Assembly: GCA_944346885.1 (NCBI GenBank)
Contig: CALVMR010000002.1
Span: forward strand, 1-36,406
Direction: 5' to 3'
Origin: an uncultured Clostridia bacterium
GTDB taxonomy: Bacteria > Bacillota > Clostridia > Christensenellales > Borkfalkiaceae
DNA: 36,406 bases
The notes under the pieces are model-generated. The model was given only the letters and a program-made list of their open reading frames with translations. It was not told where the DNA came from and searched no databases. The position numbers were made by a program, and so were the translations under genes. Below are positions 1 through 7,312 of the stretch, piece by piece. Position 1 is the first letter of the stretch, and each line of letters begins with the position of its first letter.

Positions 1-341
1 TGGATACTTCGTACAGGGAGCTGAAGTGTAAAGATGTGGTGAACGTAGTCGACGGCAGGAACCTCGGCAGAACGTGCGATATTGTGTTCAGCTTCCCCGA
101 GGGGCAGGTGTTCGGCATCGTCGTGCCGGGGAAACGCGGCGGGCTGCATATTTTCCGCAAGAACGATCTGTTCATCTCCATCCGCAATATCATCAAGATC
201 GGCGCGGACGTGGTGCTCGTCGACCTGCGGGGCGCGCATATGCCTCCTACCGGCGGGAAAAAGCACGATTACTGCCCTCCGCCGCCTTCCGGCGGCGGCT
301 GTGCGGGCGGCGGCCGCCGCGATTACAGCGAATACGAATAG
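1..341 (+). CDS. ylmC: YlmC/YmxH family PRC-barrel protein (start codon cut by the window edge)
   Basis: The reading frame is open from base 3 and probably begins at an ATG whose first base lies just outside the window, since bases 1-2 are TG. The protein would be about 113 residues. It opens with a YlmC-like segment (SYRELKCKDVVNVVDGRNLG), followed by the beta-rich PRC-barrel pattern with IVVPGKRGG and IRNIIKIGADVVLV. Family members are small cytoplasmic proteins of Firmicutes, often called sporulation proteins, with no proven biochemical role. The C-terminal tail after residue 80 is low-complexity Pro/Gly/Cys and ends in DYSEYE, which is unusual for the family. No promoter is visible because the 5' side is missing. 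The family call rests on the overall pattern and length. Confidence 0.7.
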   Translation, partial: DTSYRELKCKDVVNVVDGRNLGRTCDIVFSFPEGQVFGIVVPGKRGGLHIFRKNDLFISIRNIIKIGADVVLVDLRGAHMPPTGGKKHDYCPPPPSGGGCAGGGRRDYSEYE

Positions 342-345
342 GCGG

Positions 346-596
346 GCGCGCCTGCCCCGACCGTGCGGTGTGTGCGCCATGAACTGCGCGCCCGCCCCGT
401 CCGTGCGGTGTGCGCGCCATGAACTGCGCGCCCGCCCCGTCCGTGCGGTGTGCGCTCCAACTGCGCGCCTGCCCCGATCGTGCGGTATGCGCGCCATGAA
501 CTGCGCGCCCGCCCGGTCCGTGCGGTGTGCGCGCCATGAACTGCGCGCCTGCCCCGGCCGTGCGGTGTGCGCGCCATGAGAACTGCGCGCCCGCGT
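346..596. repeat. 40-bp GC-rich tandem repeat (minisatellite), six full copies plus a fragment
   Basis: Units begin with GCGCGCC and end with GCGCCATGAACT. They lie at 346-385, 386-425, 426-462 (37 bp, three bases missing), 463-502, 503-542 and 543-584 (42 bp, two extra bases), with a partial seventh to about 596. Length variants and the non-triplet unit argue against a coding function. It starts immediately after the stop of the YlmC-like gene. No gene is seen between 342 and 848. Confidence 0.9.
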
Positions 597-699
597 GGTC
601 GGGGGCTTGCGCGGGAGGCTCCGTATGCGCCTTGCCGGGGCTTGCTTTATGCGAGGCTTTCTGTCGGGACGGGCCTGTGCGGGCGTTCCGTTCTGATCT

Positions 700-730
700 G
701 CGCGGCGTTTTGCCGCGCTCTTTTATTTTC
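700..730 (+). terminator. Rho-independent terminator upstream of the aldo/keto reductase
   Basis: A perfect 7-bp stem GCGCGGC/GCCGCGC with loop GTTTT is followed by TCTTTTATTTT. It would end transcription from the YlmC-like gene after it has crossed the tandem repeat. Confidence 0.75.
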
Positions 731-748
731 TGTTGGGTTTCGTAACGG

Positions 749-777
749 TTGACTTTTTGCGGCGTTTGATTTACAAT
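749..777 (+). promoter_or_regulatory. Sigma-A promoter for the aldo/keto reductase-esterase pair
   Basis: TTGACT (749-754) and TACAAT (772-777) are separated by 17 bp. The expected start is near 784, giving a leader of about 65 bases before the ATG at 849. Confidence 0.8.
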
Positions 778-848
778 TACGGCTGTTACGGCGATCGGAA
801 CGCCGAAGCCAAAAATGCGGTGCGTCGGCACCGTTCGGAGATGATACG

Positions 849-1886
849 ATGGACGAGCAGGAATTGCGCGCGCTTCTGAAAGAAAACAGGACGTTCGCCC
901 CCTCGGAAGAGCGGTGCGAGCGCATGCAATACAGGCGCGCAGGGAAGAGCGGGCTGGTGCTTTCGGCGCTTTCGCTCGGAATGTGGCATAATTTCGGGTC
1001 GACCGACAGCTACGAGAACATGCGCAACATGGTTTTTACCGCCTTCGACAACGGCATCAACGTATTCGATACGGCGAACAACTACGGCCCCGTGATCGGG
1101 GCGGCGGAGCGCAACTTCGGGAGCATCCTCGCGCGCGATCTGAAAAAGTACCGCGACGAGATGATCGTCACGACCAAGGCGGGCTTTCCCGCGTGGAAAG
1201 GGCCGTGCGGCAAGGGCGGCGGGCTGAAATACCTGACGGCGAGCCTGGACCGCAGCCTGCAAAATCTCGGGCTGGAATATGTGGACATCTTCTACCACCA
1301 CCGCCCCGATCCCGAAACGCCGCTCGAAGAGACGGCGTACGCGATGCGCCGCATCGTGGAGAGCGGCAAGGCGCTGTACATAGGCATCTCCAACTACGGG
1401 GCGGAGCTCGCCGCAAAGATGTGCGCCCTGCTCCGCGCGGAAAAGGTGCCGTTTGTGCTCGACCAGGTCAGCTATTCCATCTTTGACCGCACCTGCGAGC
1501 GCGACGGGCTTTTGCGCCTTGCAAAAGAGCAGGGGTTCGCCGTCACGGCGTACAGCCCGCTGGCGCAGGGGCTTCTGACGGACAAATACCTTGGCGGCAT
1601 CCCGGAGGGGAGCCGCATGCAGAAGGACAAGCATATGCGCGAACAGTTTGGCGAGCAGACGCTCGGCAGGATCCGCGCCCTCAGCGAAGTCGCCGAAGCG
1701 CGCGGGCAGTCGCTCGCGGAAATGGCGCTCTCGTGGGTGCTGCGCGATGACGTGGTCGCGAGCGTCATCATCGGCGCGTCGCGTTCCGCGCAGATACGGC
1801 AGAACCTGGCGCTCAACATCTCCTTTACGGCGGAGGAATTGACGCGCATCGATGAAATTTCACCGGCGGAGGAAAAGGCGTTATGA
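849..1886 (+). CDS. Aldo/keto reductase, YghZ/Gpr-like
   Basis: A 345-residue (beta/alpha)8 NADPH-dependent oxidoreductase closest in pattern to E. coli YghZ (L-glyceraldehyde-3-phosphate reductase). The family reduces small aldehydes in the cytoplasm. The matching core starts at MQYRRAGKSGL (residue 26) and continues with LSLGMWHNFG. The AKR tetrad is visible as Asp74 and Tyr79 (FDTANNYGP), Lys110 (TTKAG) and His151 (YHHR). The C-terminal cofactor segment includes IIGASRSAQIRQN. The start at 849 is supported by GGAG at 838-841. An internal start at residue 26 is possible but has no better ribosome site. Its stop overlaps the next ATG (ATGA), so the two genes are probably translationally coupled. 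The exact substrate cannot be read from sequence. Confidence 0.9.
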   Translation: MDEQELRALLKENRTFAPSEERCERMQYRRAGKSGLVLSALSLGMWHNFGSTDSYENMRNMVFTAFDNGINVFDTANNYGPVIGAAERNFGSILARDLKKYRDEMIVTTKAGFPAWKGPCGKGGGLKYLTASLDRSLQNLGLEYVDIFYHHRPDPETPLEETAYAMRRIVESGKALYIGISNYGAELAAKMCALLRAEKVPFVLDQVSYSIFDRTCERDGLLRLAKEQGFAVTAYSPLAQGLLTDKYLGGIPEGSRMQKDKHMREQFGEQTLGRIRALSEVAEARGQSLAEMALSWVLRDDVVASVIIGASRSAQIRQNLALNISFTAEELTRIDEISPAEEKAL

Positions 1887-2734
1887 TCTGCGATACGGTC
1901 GATCTCTACACATACTTTTCCCGCCTGCGCGAAGGCGCCGCGGCGGGGAAGCTGAAGCGCTTTCTGCACGGGCAGATCACGGAGAGCGAGGGGCTGCAAA
2001 AGATCCGCCCCGCCATGCTCGTCATCCCGGGCGGCGGGTACGGCATGGTCTCGCAGCGCGAAAACGAGGCGGTCGCTCTCGCGTATTTCGCGGCGGGGTA
2101 CAACGCGTTTGTGCTGGAATACGACGTGGCGCCCCTGCATTATCCCGTGCAGCTGCTCGAGGCGGGCATGGCGATGCTGTACCTGCGCAGGGAGGCGGCG
2201 GCGCTGGATATCGACGGCGCGCACATCGCCGCCGTCGGCTTTTCGGCGGGAGGGCATCTGTGCGGCTGCATCTCGCTTTTGTGGGACGATCCCGCGCTCC
2301 GCGCGGCGTTCGGCGCGGAATGCGAACAGATCCGCCCCGACGCGTCCGTCTATTCTTATCCCGTCGTGACATGCGACCCCGCGAAGGCGCACCTCGATTC
2401 CTTCCGCAATTTCTGCGGCGGCGCGGCGCCGTTTGAGGCGTATTCCCTTGAAAAGCATGTGCGCCCGAACGCTTCGCCTTCCTTCCTTTGGGCGACCTCG
2501 GAGGACAATGCGGTGCCCGTGGAAAACGCGGTGCTGCTGTATTCCGCCCTGCATGCTGCGGGCGTGCCCGCCGAACTGCACCTGTTCGAGCGGGGGCAGC
2601 ACGGGCTGTCTGTCTGCAACGAAGAAGTGTATCCCTGTCCGACCGGCGGCGGGTACTATGCGCAGGCGGCGAACTGGCTGCCGCTCTCGCTCGGCTTTTT
2701 GCGCGGGCACGGGTTTGCCCTGCGCAACAAATAA
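1883..2734 (+). CDS. Alpha/beta hydrolase (acetylesterase/lipase-like)
   Basis: A 283-residue cytoplasmic serine hydrolase of the esterase/lipase (BD-FAE/axe-like) type. The oxyanion-hole segment is PGGGYG (residues 49-54). The nucleophile elbow is GFSAGGH with Ser121. The acid is probably Asp208 (SEDNAVPV) and the base His240 (GQHGLS). There is no signal peptide. Proteins of this pattern often remove acetyl groups from imported oligosaccharides, but the substrate here is unknown. The ATGA overlap with the reductase places both in one transcript driven from 749-777. Downstream is a strong hairpin at 2772-2804. Confidence 0.88.
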   Translation: MICDTVDLYTYFSRLREGAAAGKLKRFLHGQITESEGLQKIRPAMLVIPGGGYGMVSQRENEAVALAYFAAGYNAFVLEYDVAPLHYPVQLLEAGMAMLYLRREAAALDIDGAHIAAVGFSAGGHLCGCISLLWDDPALRAAFGAECEQIRPDASVYSYPVVTCDPAKAHLDSFRNFCGGAAPFEAYSLEKHVRPNASPSFLWATSEDNAVPVENAVLLYSALHAAGVPAELHLFERGQHGLSVCNEEVYPCPTGGGYYAQAANWLPLSLGFLRGHGFALRNK

Positions 2735-2770
2735 GCGGAGCAACAAACAAATCATACGGCAAACAGAAAA

Positions 2771-2805
2771 AGCGTGCGCGCATCCGAAACGGATGCGCGC
2801 ACGCG
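2771..2805. terminator. Bidirectional terminator between convergent genes
   Basis: A perfect 15-bp stem (2772-2786 with 2790-2804) has an AAA loop. On the minus strand it is followed by CTTTTTCTGTTT, a good tail for ending the thioesterase transcript. On the plus strand the tail GTGTTTAT is weaker but serves the esterase. Confidence 0.85.
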
Positions 2806-2936
2806 TGTTTATACGGATGGGATCGTGTGCAGCAGCCCTGCCGCCGAAAGGGGCAAAGCGATAACGTATACAGCCGCCTTTGCCGCCGAAAGGGAGGAAG
2901 CGATGCGGAAAAAGCGGAGCGGGTTGCGGGTCGGCT

Positions 2937-3362
2937 TTACCTGCTCTCTTCGGCGTATCGGCGGAAGAGGGCGTCCCAGGCGGGAAACTTCCGCTTTACG
3001 GAAATGGGCGCGCCGCTGCCGTCGATAAAACAGTGGCTGCTTTCGCCGAGACAGCGCAGGGCGCCCGTCACGGCGTCGCGCATTTCATATACGATGTCGA
3101 ACCGCACGCCCGTGTAGCGCACGAGCCGCACGGTGATTTCGACGGTCTCGGGGAAGCGCGTCATCGACTTGTACTGCGCCGAAACGGAGAGAACGGGGCT
3201 CAGAACGCCGTCCCGCTCCATCACGTCGTACCCCAGCCCCATCTGTTCGAGCATATCCACGCGCGCCTCCTCCATCCAGCGGATATAGTTGGAGTGGTGC
3301 ACGATCTTCATGGTGTCCGTTTCGTAATACTGCGCCTTGTGGCGGTAAGGGCGGAAGGGCAT
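2937..3362 (-). CDS. Acyl-CoA thioesterase, YbgC/4-hydroxybenzoyl-CoA thioesterase-like hotdog protein
   Basis: A 141-residue single hotdog-fold protein, the normal length for the YbgC/FadM group, which hydrolyses acyl-CoA thioesters in the cytoplasm. The signature is YYETDTMKIVHHSNYIRWME, with the presumed catalytic Asp16 and the following HHSNY at the start of the long helix. The frame stays open for 27 more codons upstream, to 3443. I chose the ATG at 3362 because it has a GAGGTGA site just upstream and because a sigma-A promoter (3415-3443) occupies the extension. Transcribed alone and divergently from the glycerol-1-phosphate dehydrogenase. The substrate is not determined. Confidence 0.88.
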   Translation of the reverse strand: MPFRPYRHKAQYYETDTMKIVHHSNYIRWMEEARVDMLEQMGLGYDVMERDGVLSPVLSVSAQYKSMTRFPETVEITVRLVRYTGVRFDIVYEMRDAVTGALRCLGESSHCFIDGSGAPISVKRKFPAWDALFRRYAEESR

Positions 3363-3414
3363 GCCTGTCACCTCGGGGATTTTTTTGCGGAAGCTGCTTG
3401 CTTCTCCGAACAAG

Positions 3415-3443
3415 AGTATAGCACGCGGGATGCGTTCTGTCAA
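3415..3443 (-). promoter_or_regulatory. Sigma-A promoter for the thioesterase
   Basis: Read on the minus strand: TTGACA (3443-3438), 17-bp spacer, TATACT (3420-3415). It is back to back with the plus-strand promoter at 3464-3492, only 20 bp away. Confidence 0.88.
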
Positions 3444-3463
3444 TGCAATTTTCCGCGAATGGG

Positions 3464-3492
3464 TTGACGGCGCGCCCGCAAAGTGTTACAAT
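3464..3492 (+). promoter_or_regulatory. Sigma-A promoter for the glycerol-1-phosphate dehydrogenase, apparently giving a leaderless mRNA
   Basis: TTGACG (3464-3469) and TACAAT (3487-3492) have a 17-bp spacer. The expected transcription start, about 7 bases past the -10 box, falls on the ATG at 3499, and no Shine-Dalgarno sequence lies between. Confidence 0.8.
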
Positions 3493-3498
3493 TTACCT

Positions 3499-4632
3499 AT
3501 GCAAACGATCGTCGAATTGTCAAAAAAATACGGCATCAATGCCGAATACGCCTCGGTCGCGTTTTACCCCGTGTTCCGCGCCGGGGTGGCGGGCCGCCGC
3601 GTTCTTCTCGTATCCGATGAAAACACCTGCCGCTATGCCGCGCCTTTTGCGGAAAAGCTGCACGGGTACGGCATTGCTGCGGAAGAGTTCGTCCTGCCCG
3701 CGCGCGAACCCGTCGCCGACGAGGCGACGTGCGCCGCCGTGGAGGCGCGCGCAAAGGGGGCGTGCGACTATGTGCTCGCCGTGGGGGCGGGCACGATCAA
3801 CGACATCGTGAAATACGTCACCTTCCGCCTCGGGCTGCCTTGCGGGGTGCTCGCGACGGCGGCGAGCATGGACGGCTACGCTTCGGGCGTTACGCCGCTC
3901 ATCCGCAAGGAGGTCAAAGTCACCGAAAGCGCGCACACCGTGCGCGACATCCTTCTCGATACCGAGATCCTGCGCAACGCGCCGCGCCTCATGACGGGCG
4001 CGGGCGTGGGGGACATCCTTGCAAAGTACTGCTGCCTTACCGATTGGAAACTTTCGTCGCTGCTCACGGGCGAAGCGCTCAACACGGACGCGATGGCGCT
4101 CATGCGCGACGCGCTCGACGGGTGCGCCGTTTCGCTGCCGAACATCCGCGCCGGCGGCGTGGCGGGGCTGAACGACCTGATGCGCGCGCTGCTCGTTTCG
4201 GGGTATGCCATGGTCATTGCGGGCAATTCCCGCCCCGCGAGCGGGGCGGAGCACCACATGTCGCACTACCTTGAAATGGACTTTCTGCGCCGCGGCAAGC
4301 CCATCCCGCTGCACGGCGTAAAGGTGGGGCTGGGCACCCTCGTTTCGCTGCACCTGTACAAGCGCGTCGCCGCGCTCGCGCAGGAGTTTGTGGGCAAGGA
4401 GATCGCGGCGGCGCTCGCCGTGCCGCTCCCTTCGCCCGAATGGGCGGCGGAGCAGCTCGCCTCCTTCGGCTGCCCGACCCGCTTTTCCGAGATCGGCGTT
4501 CCGGAGGAGACCTTCCGCGCCATGCTGCTGCACGCGCACGAGCTCCGCGACCGCTTCACCATCCTTACGTTATACAACCGGAACGGGCTGACGGAGGGCA
4601 TGCTCGGCGAACTTACCGAATTGTTTTACTGA
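3499..4632 (+). CDS. egsA: sn-glycerol-1-phosphate dehydrogenase (EgsA/AraM family)
   Basis: A 377-residue member of the iron/zinc-dependent dehydrogenase superfamily, which interconverts dihydroxyacetone phosphate and sn-glycerol 1-phosphate with NAD(P)H. The nucleotide-binding segment is VGAGTIND (residues 95-102), followed by the family hallmark TAASMDGYASG (120-130). Probable metal ligands are Asp172 (GVGDILAKY), His252 (GAEHHMSHY) and His272 (LHGVKVG). The frame opens further upstream, but the ATG at 3499 fits the homologous N-terminus and the upstream sequence is promoter. In Bacillus the product feeds heptaprenylglyceryl phosphate synthesis; the partner enzyme is not in this window. 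It is followed 9 bases later by a sugar-isomerase-like gene, presumably co-transcribed. No ribosome site is visible. Confidence 0.88.
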   Translation: MQTIVELSKKYGINAEYASVAFYPVFRAGVAGRRVLLVSDENTCRYAAPFAEKLHGYGIAAEEFVLPAREPVADEATCAAVEARAKGACDYVLAVGAGTINDIVKYVTFRLGLPCGVLATAASMDGYASGVTPLIRKEVKVTESAHTVRDILLDTEILRNAPRLMTGAGVGDILAKYCCLTDWKLSSLLTGEALNTDAMALMRDALDGCAVSLPNIRAGGVAGLNDLMRALLVSGYAMVIAGNSRPASGAEHHMSHYLEMDFLRRGKPIPLHGVKVGLGTLVSLHLYKRVAALAQEFVGKEIAAALAVPLPSPEWAAEQLASFGCPTRFSEIGVPEETFRAMLLHAHELRDRFTILTLYNRNGLTEGMLGELTELFY

Positions 4633-4641
4633 GAGTTTTGT

Positions 4642-5436
4642 ATGTTTACAGGCGTTTCGACTGCCAGCCTCTTTCTGCGCGAGATGAACGAGGACGCGCT
4701 CACCGTGCTGGACGGGCTGGGGATCAAAAGCACGGAAGTGTTCCTCACCACTTTATCGGAATATGAAGAGCCGTTTGCGCGGCTGCTTGCCTCCCGCCGC
4801 GGGCGGCTCTTCGTCAATTCGGTGCATGTGCTGAATACGCAGTTCGAGCCGCAGCTCTTTGCGCAGCACCCGCGCGCCAGGGCGGACGCGTTCGCGATCC
4901 TGCACCGCGCCATGAGCGCGGCGCACATTTTCGGCGCGGAGCGCTATACCTTCCACGCGATCACGAGGCTGAAAAAGAATTCCGCCCCCGCGGACTGCGG
5001 CAAACTTGCCGCAAACTTCTGCGAGATCGCCGATTCTTGCGCGGAGCACGGCGTAAAGCTGTGCCTTGAAACGGTGCACTGGGCGCTGTACAACGCGCCC
5101 GGCATCTTTTCCGCGATCCGCCGCGGCTGCCCGCAGCTTTCAGGCGTGCTGGACGTGAAGCAGGCGCGCCTCTCGTGCTACCCGTACCAGATGTATATCA
5201 AGGACATGGAGGGCGCGATCTCGCACGTTCACCTTTCGGACGTGGACGACGCGGGGCACATCTGCCTGCCGAGGAAGGGGACGTTCGATTTTGAGACCTG
5301 CCTGCGCCGCCTGAAGGACGCGGGGTTTGACGGCGCGTTGCTCATCGAGGTGTACCCGCACGATTACAAAGAGTACGGGGAATTGAAGCAGGCGTGCGAC
5401 TATCTGGACGAGCTGGTCTATAAGATCGGCGGATGA
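4642..5436 (+). CDS. Sugar phosphate isomerase/epimerase-like TIM-barrel protein
   Basis: A 264-residue protein of the xylose isomerase-like/AP endonuclease 2 superfamily. The usual metal ligands are recognisable at strand ends: Glu143 (LCLETVHW), Asp171 (GVLDVKQA), His197 (ISHVHLSD) and Glu236 (LLIEVYPH). These proteins isomerise or epimerise sugars, inositols or sugar phosphates using a divalent metal; the substrate cannot be named. The gene starts 9 bases after the glycerol-1-phosphate dehydrogenase with only a weak GAG ribosome site, so translation may depend on the upstream gene. A strong terminator follows at 5447, closing a two-gene unit. Confidence 0.82.
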   Translation: MFTGVSTASLFLREMNEDALTVLDGLGIKSTEVFLTTLSEYEEPFARLLASRRGRLFVNSVHVLNTQFEPQLFAQHPRARADAFAILHRAMSAAHIFGAERYTFHAITRLKKNSAPADCGKLAANFCEIADSCAEHGVKLCLETVHWALYNAPGIFSAIRRGCPQLSGVLDVKQARLSCYPYQMYIKDMEGAISHVHLSDVDDAGHICLPRKGTFDFETCLRRLKDAGFDGALLIEVYPHDYKEYGELKQACDYLDELVYKIGG

Positions 5437-5446
5437 TCGGGCTTTT

Positions 5447-5489
5447 GCCGCTCTTTTGCGCTTTTTTGGGCAAAAGGGCGGCTTTTTTT
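5447..5489 (+). terminator. Rho-independent terminator
   Basis: A 13-bp stem (5447-5459 with 5470-5482, one G-T pair) with a 10-base loop is followed by seven T residues. It ends the glycerol-1-phosphate dehydrogenase unit just before the pgi promoter. Confidence 0.9.
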
Positions 5490-5499
5490 GCGCGAAGTG

Positions 5500-5528
5500 T
5501 TGACACGGCGGCGTTTATGCTTTAAAAT
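5500..5528 (+). promoter_or_regulatory. Sigma-A promoter for pgi
   Basis: TTGACA (5500-5505), 17-bp spacer, TAAAAT (5523-5528). The predicted start is about 5535, giving a leader of roughly 55 bases. Confidence 0.88.
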
Positions 5529-5536
5529 TATAAGAG

Positions 5537-5554
5537 GCAGGGAACGTTCCTTGC
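5537..5554. promoter_or_regulatory. Putative LacI-family operator just downstream of the pgi start site
   Basis: GCAGGGAACGTTCCTTGC is an 18-bp palindrome with one mismatched pair and an AACGTT centre. It occupies about +2 to +19 of the transcript, the same position as the palindrome at 28493-28508 relative to the GH32 promoter. Binding there would block initiation. Confidence 0.6.
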
Positions 5555-5588
5555 CGCAAAGTCTGATCGAGAAAGGGAGGTCTTTTTT

Positions 5589-7019
5589 ATGCTGAATTAC
5601 AGGAACAAGGAATGGCGCAACTCCATGCGGCTGACGCTGGACTACAACTACATGATGAAGAAGTTCATCGGCGCCGACGGGTTCACCGACGCGGAGCTTT
5701 CCGAAATGAAGGAAGCCGCCGCCGACGCGTTCGACTACGTTGCCGAAAACCGCGGCAAGGGCATGATGGGCTGGACGGAGCTGCCGTACAACCAGGACGC
5801 GATCGTCGAGGATATCCTCGCCACGGCGAAGGCGGTGCGCCGCAAGTTCAAATATTTCGTCGTGCTCGGCATCGGCGGGAGCGCGCTCGGCCCCATCGCC
5901 GTGTTCAACGCGCTGTGCCACCTGCATTACAACGACCTCGCGCCCTCCAAGCGCAAGGGGCCCAAGTTCTACGTGGAGGATAACGTCGACCCCGAACGCA
6001 TGGCGGCGCTGCTGGACGTCATCGAGCCTGAAAAGACCTGCTTCAACGTCATCACCAAATCGGGCGCGACGAGCGAGACGATGACGCAGTACCTGGTCAT
6101 CAACGACATCCTCAAAAAGGCGCTCGGCGACAAGGCGGCGGAGAACATCATCGCCACCACCGACGAGAAGAAGGGCAACCTCATCAAACTCGTCAAGGAG
6201 TTCGGCTATAAGGCGTTCGTCATTCCCGACGGCGTGGGCGGCAGGTTTTCGGAGCTGTGCCCGGTGGGGCTCTTGCCCGCGGCGGTTTTGGGCATCGACA
6301 TCAAAGAGATGCTCGCCGGCGCCAAATACATGGACGGCATCTGCAATAAGCCTTCGCTTGCCAAAAACCCCGCGCTCGCCTGCGCCGTGTTGCAGATCAT
6401 GGCGATGAAGCGCGGCAAAAACGTCGGCGTCATGATGCCGTATGCAGACAGTTTGAAGCTGATGGCAGACTGGTACTGCCAGCTGTGGGCGGAGAGCCTC
6501 GGCAAAAACGTGACGCTGAGCGGCAAGGCGTGCAACGTAGGGCAGACGCCCGTCAAATCGCTGGGCGTGACCGACCAGCATTCGCAGGTGCAGCTGTATA
6601 CGGAGGGGCCTTTCGACAAGGTGGTGACCTTCCTCTCCGTGCAAAATTACCGCGCAACGGTGCAGATCCCGCACGGCTGCGAGGATATCCCCGACGTTTC
6701 CTTCCTCGGCGGGCATACGATGAACGAGCTCATTCAGGCGGAAAACAAGGCAACGGCGTACGCGCTCGCCAAGGCGGGCAGGCAGAATTATACCATTACG
6801 CTGCCGGCGGTCAACGCCTTTACGCTGGGCGAGCTGATGTATTTGTTCGAACTGCAAACGGCGTATGCGGGCGCGATGCTCAACATCGATACCTTTAACC
6901 AGCCCGGCGTGGAAGCGGGCAAGCAGGCAACGTACGCGCTGCTCGGCAAGCCTGGGTACGAGGCGAAAAAGCAGGAGCTGGACAGCGCTCCCGCCGCGGA
7001 AGCAAAATACATCGTTTAA
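5589..7019 (+). CDS. pgi: Glucose-6-phosphate isomerase
   Basis: A 476-residue phosphoglucose isomerase interconverting glucose 6-phosphate and fructose 6-phosphate in glycolysis. The diagnostic segments are GIGGSALG (94-101), TKSGATSET (156-164), and the PGI signature GVGGRFSELCPVGL in mid-protein. TDQHSQVQLYTEGP follows later and contains the substrate-binding region. The length is somewhat above the 450 residues of typical Firmicutes enzymes. GGGAGGT about 9 bases upstream supports the ATG at 5589. Transcribed alone between two terminators. The operator-like palindrome in its leader suggests sugar-responsive control, sensible if fructose from fructan breakdown enters here. Confidence 0.95.
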   Translation: MLNYRNKEWRNSMRLTLDYNYMMKKFIGADGFTDAELSEMKEAAADAFDYVAENRGKGMMGWTELPYNQDAIVEDILATAKAVRRKFKYFVVLGIGGSALGPIAVFNALCHLHYNDLAPSKRKGPKFYVEDNVDPERMAALLDVIEPEKTCFNVITKSGATSETMTQYLVINDILKKALGDKAAENIIATTDEKKGNLIKLVKEFGYKAFVIPDGVGGRFSELCPVGLLPAAVLGIDIKEMLAGAKYMDGICNKPSLAKNPALACAVLQIMAMKRGKNVGVMMPYADSLKLMADWYCQLWAESLGKNVTLSGKACNVGQTPVKSLGVTDQHSQVQLYTEGPFDKVVTFLSVQNYRATVQIPHGCEDIPDVSFLGGHTMNELIQAENKATAYALAKAGRQNYTITLPAVNAFTLGELMYLFELQTAYAGAMLNIDTFNQPGVEAGKQATYALLGKPGYEAKKQELDSAPAAEAKYIV

Positions 7020-7060
7020 AGTTGCATATAACGGCGGCGTGAAAGCCGAACGGTTTTTCT

Positions 7061-7092
7061 GCGGCGGGTGCAAAAAGCGCCCGCCGCTTTTT
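7061..7092 (+). terminator. Rho-independent terminator for pgi
   Basis: A 10-bp stem (7061-7070 with 7078-7087, one wobble pair) with loop CAAAAAG is followed by TTTTTGCATTTTT. Confidence 0.85.
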
Positions 7093-7210
7093 GCATTTTT
7101 GCGTGTCGTTTTTGTTGCCCGCAGCCGTTTTTGCGCTCGCCTCCGTGGCTGCGCCCGCCGCTTTTTGCGTTTTTGCGCGTCGTTTTTGTTGCCCGCCGCC
7201 GTTTTTGCGC
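7080..7210. repeat. Direct repeat of 57 bp, two copies 74 bp apart
   Basis: Copies at 7080-7136 and 7154-7210 are nearly identical (CCCGCCGCTTTTTGC...GCCGTTTTTGCGC). The first copy begins inside the 3' arm of the pgi terminator, so the duplication carries half a terminator hairpin plus its T tracts. No coding potential is seen between 7020 and 7312. Confidence 0.85.
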
Positions 7211-7228
7211 GCCGTTTGCGGCGAAGCG

Positions 7229-7257
7229 TTGACAGCGCGCCCGCTATGGTGTACAAT
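7229..7257 (+). promoter_or_regulatory. Sigma-A promoter for the glycosyltransferase
   Basis: TTGACA (7229-7234), 17-bp spacer, TACAAT (7252-7257). The predicted start is near 7264. Confidence 0.88.
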
Positions 7258-7312
7258 AGCGGCAGAGGGCGCGTTCGGAGAATAAAGAACGGCGCTCCGG
7301 AGCGGAGGGAAT

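Noticed and set aside
346..596. Possible CRISPR array from regularly spaced repeats
   Set aside because: The units abut with no unique spacers, and no cas genes are present.
247..831. Long open frames across the 40-bp repeats on both strands
   Set aside because: They are frames kept open by a GC-rich repeat lacking stops; there is no ribosome site, unit lengths vary and the peptide is repetitive Arg/Ala/His.
3363..3443. Longer N-terminus for the thioesterase (start at 3443)
   Set aside because: The segment contains the gene's own -35 and -10 boxes and lacks a ribosome site, while 3362 has one and gives the normal family length.
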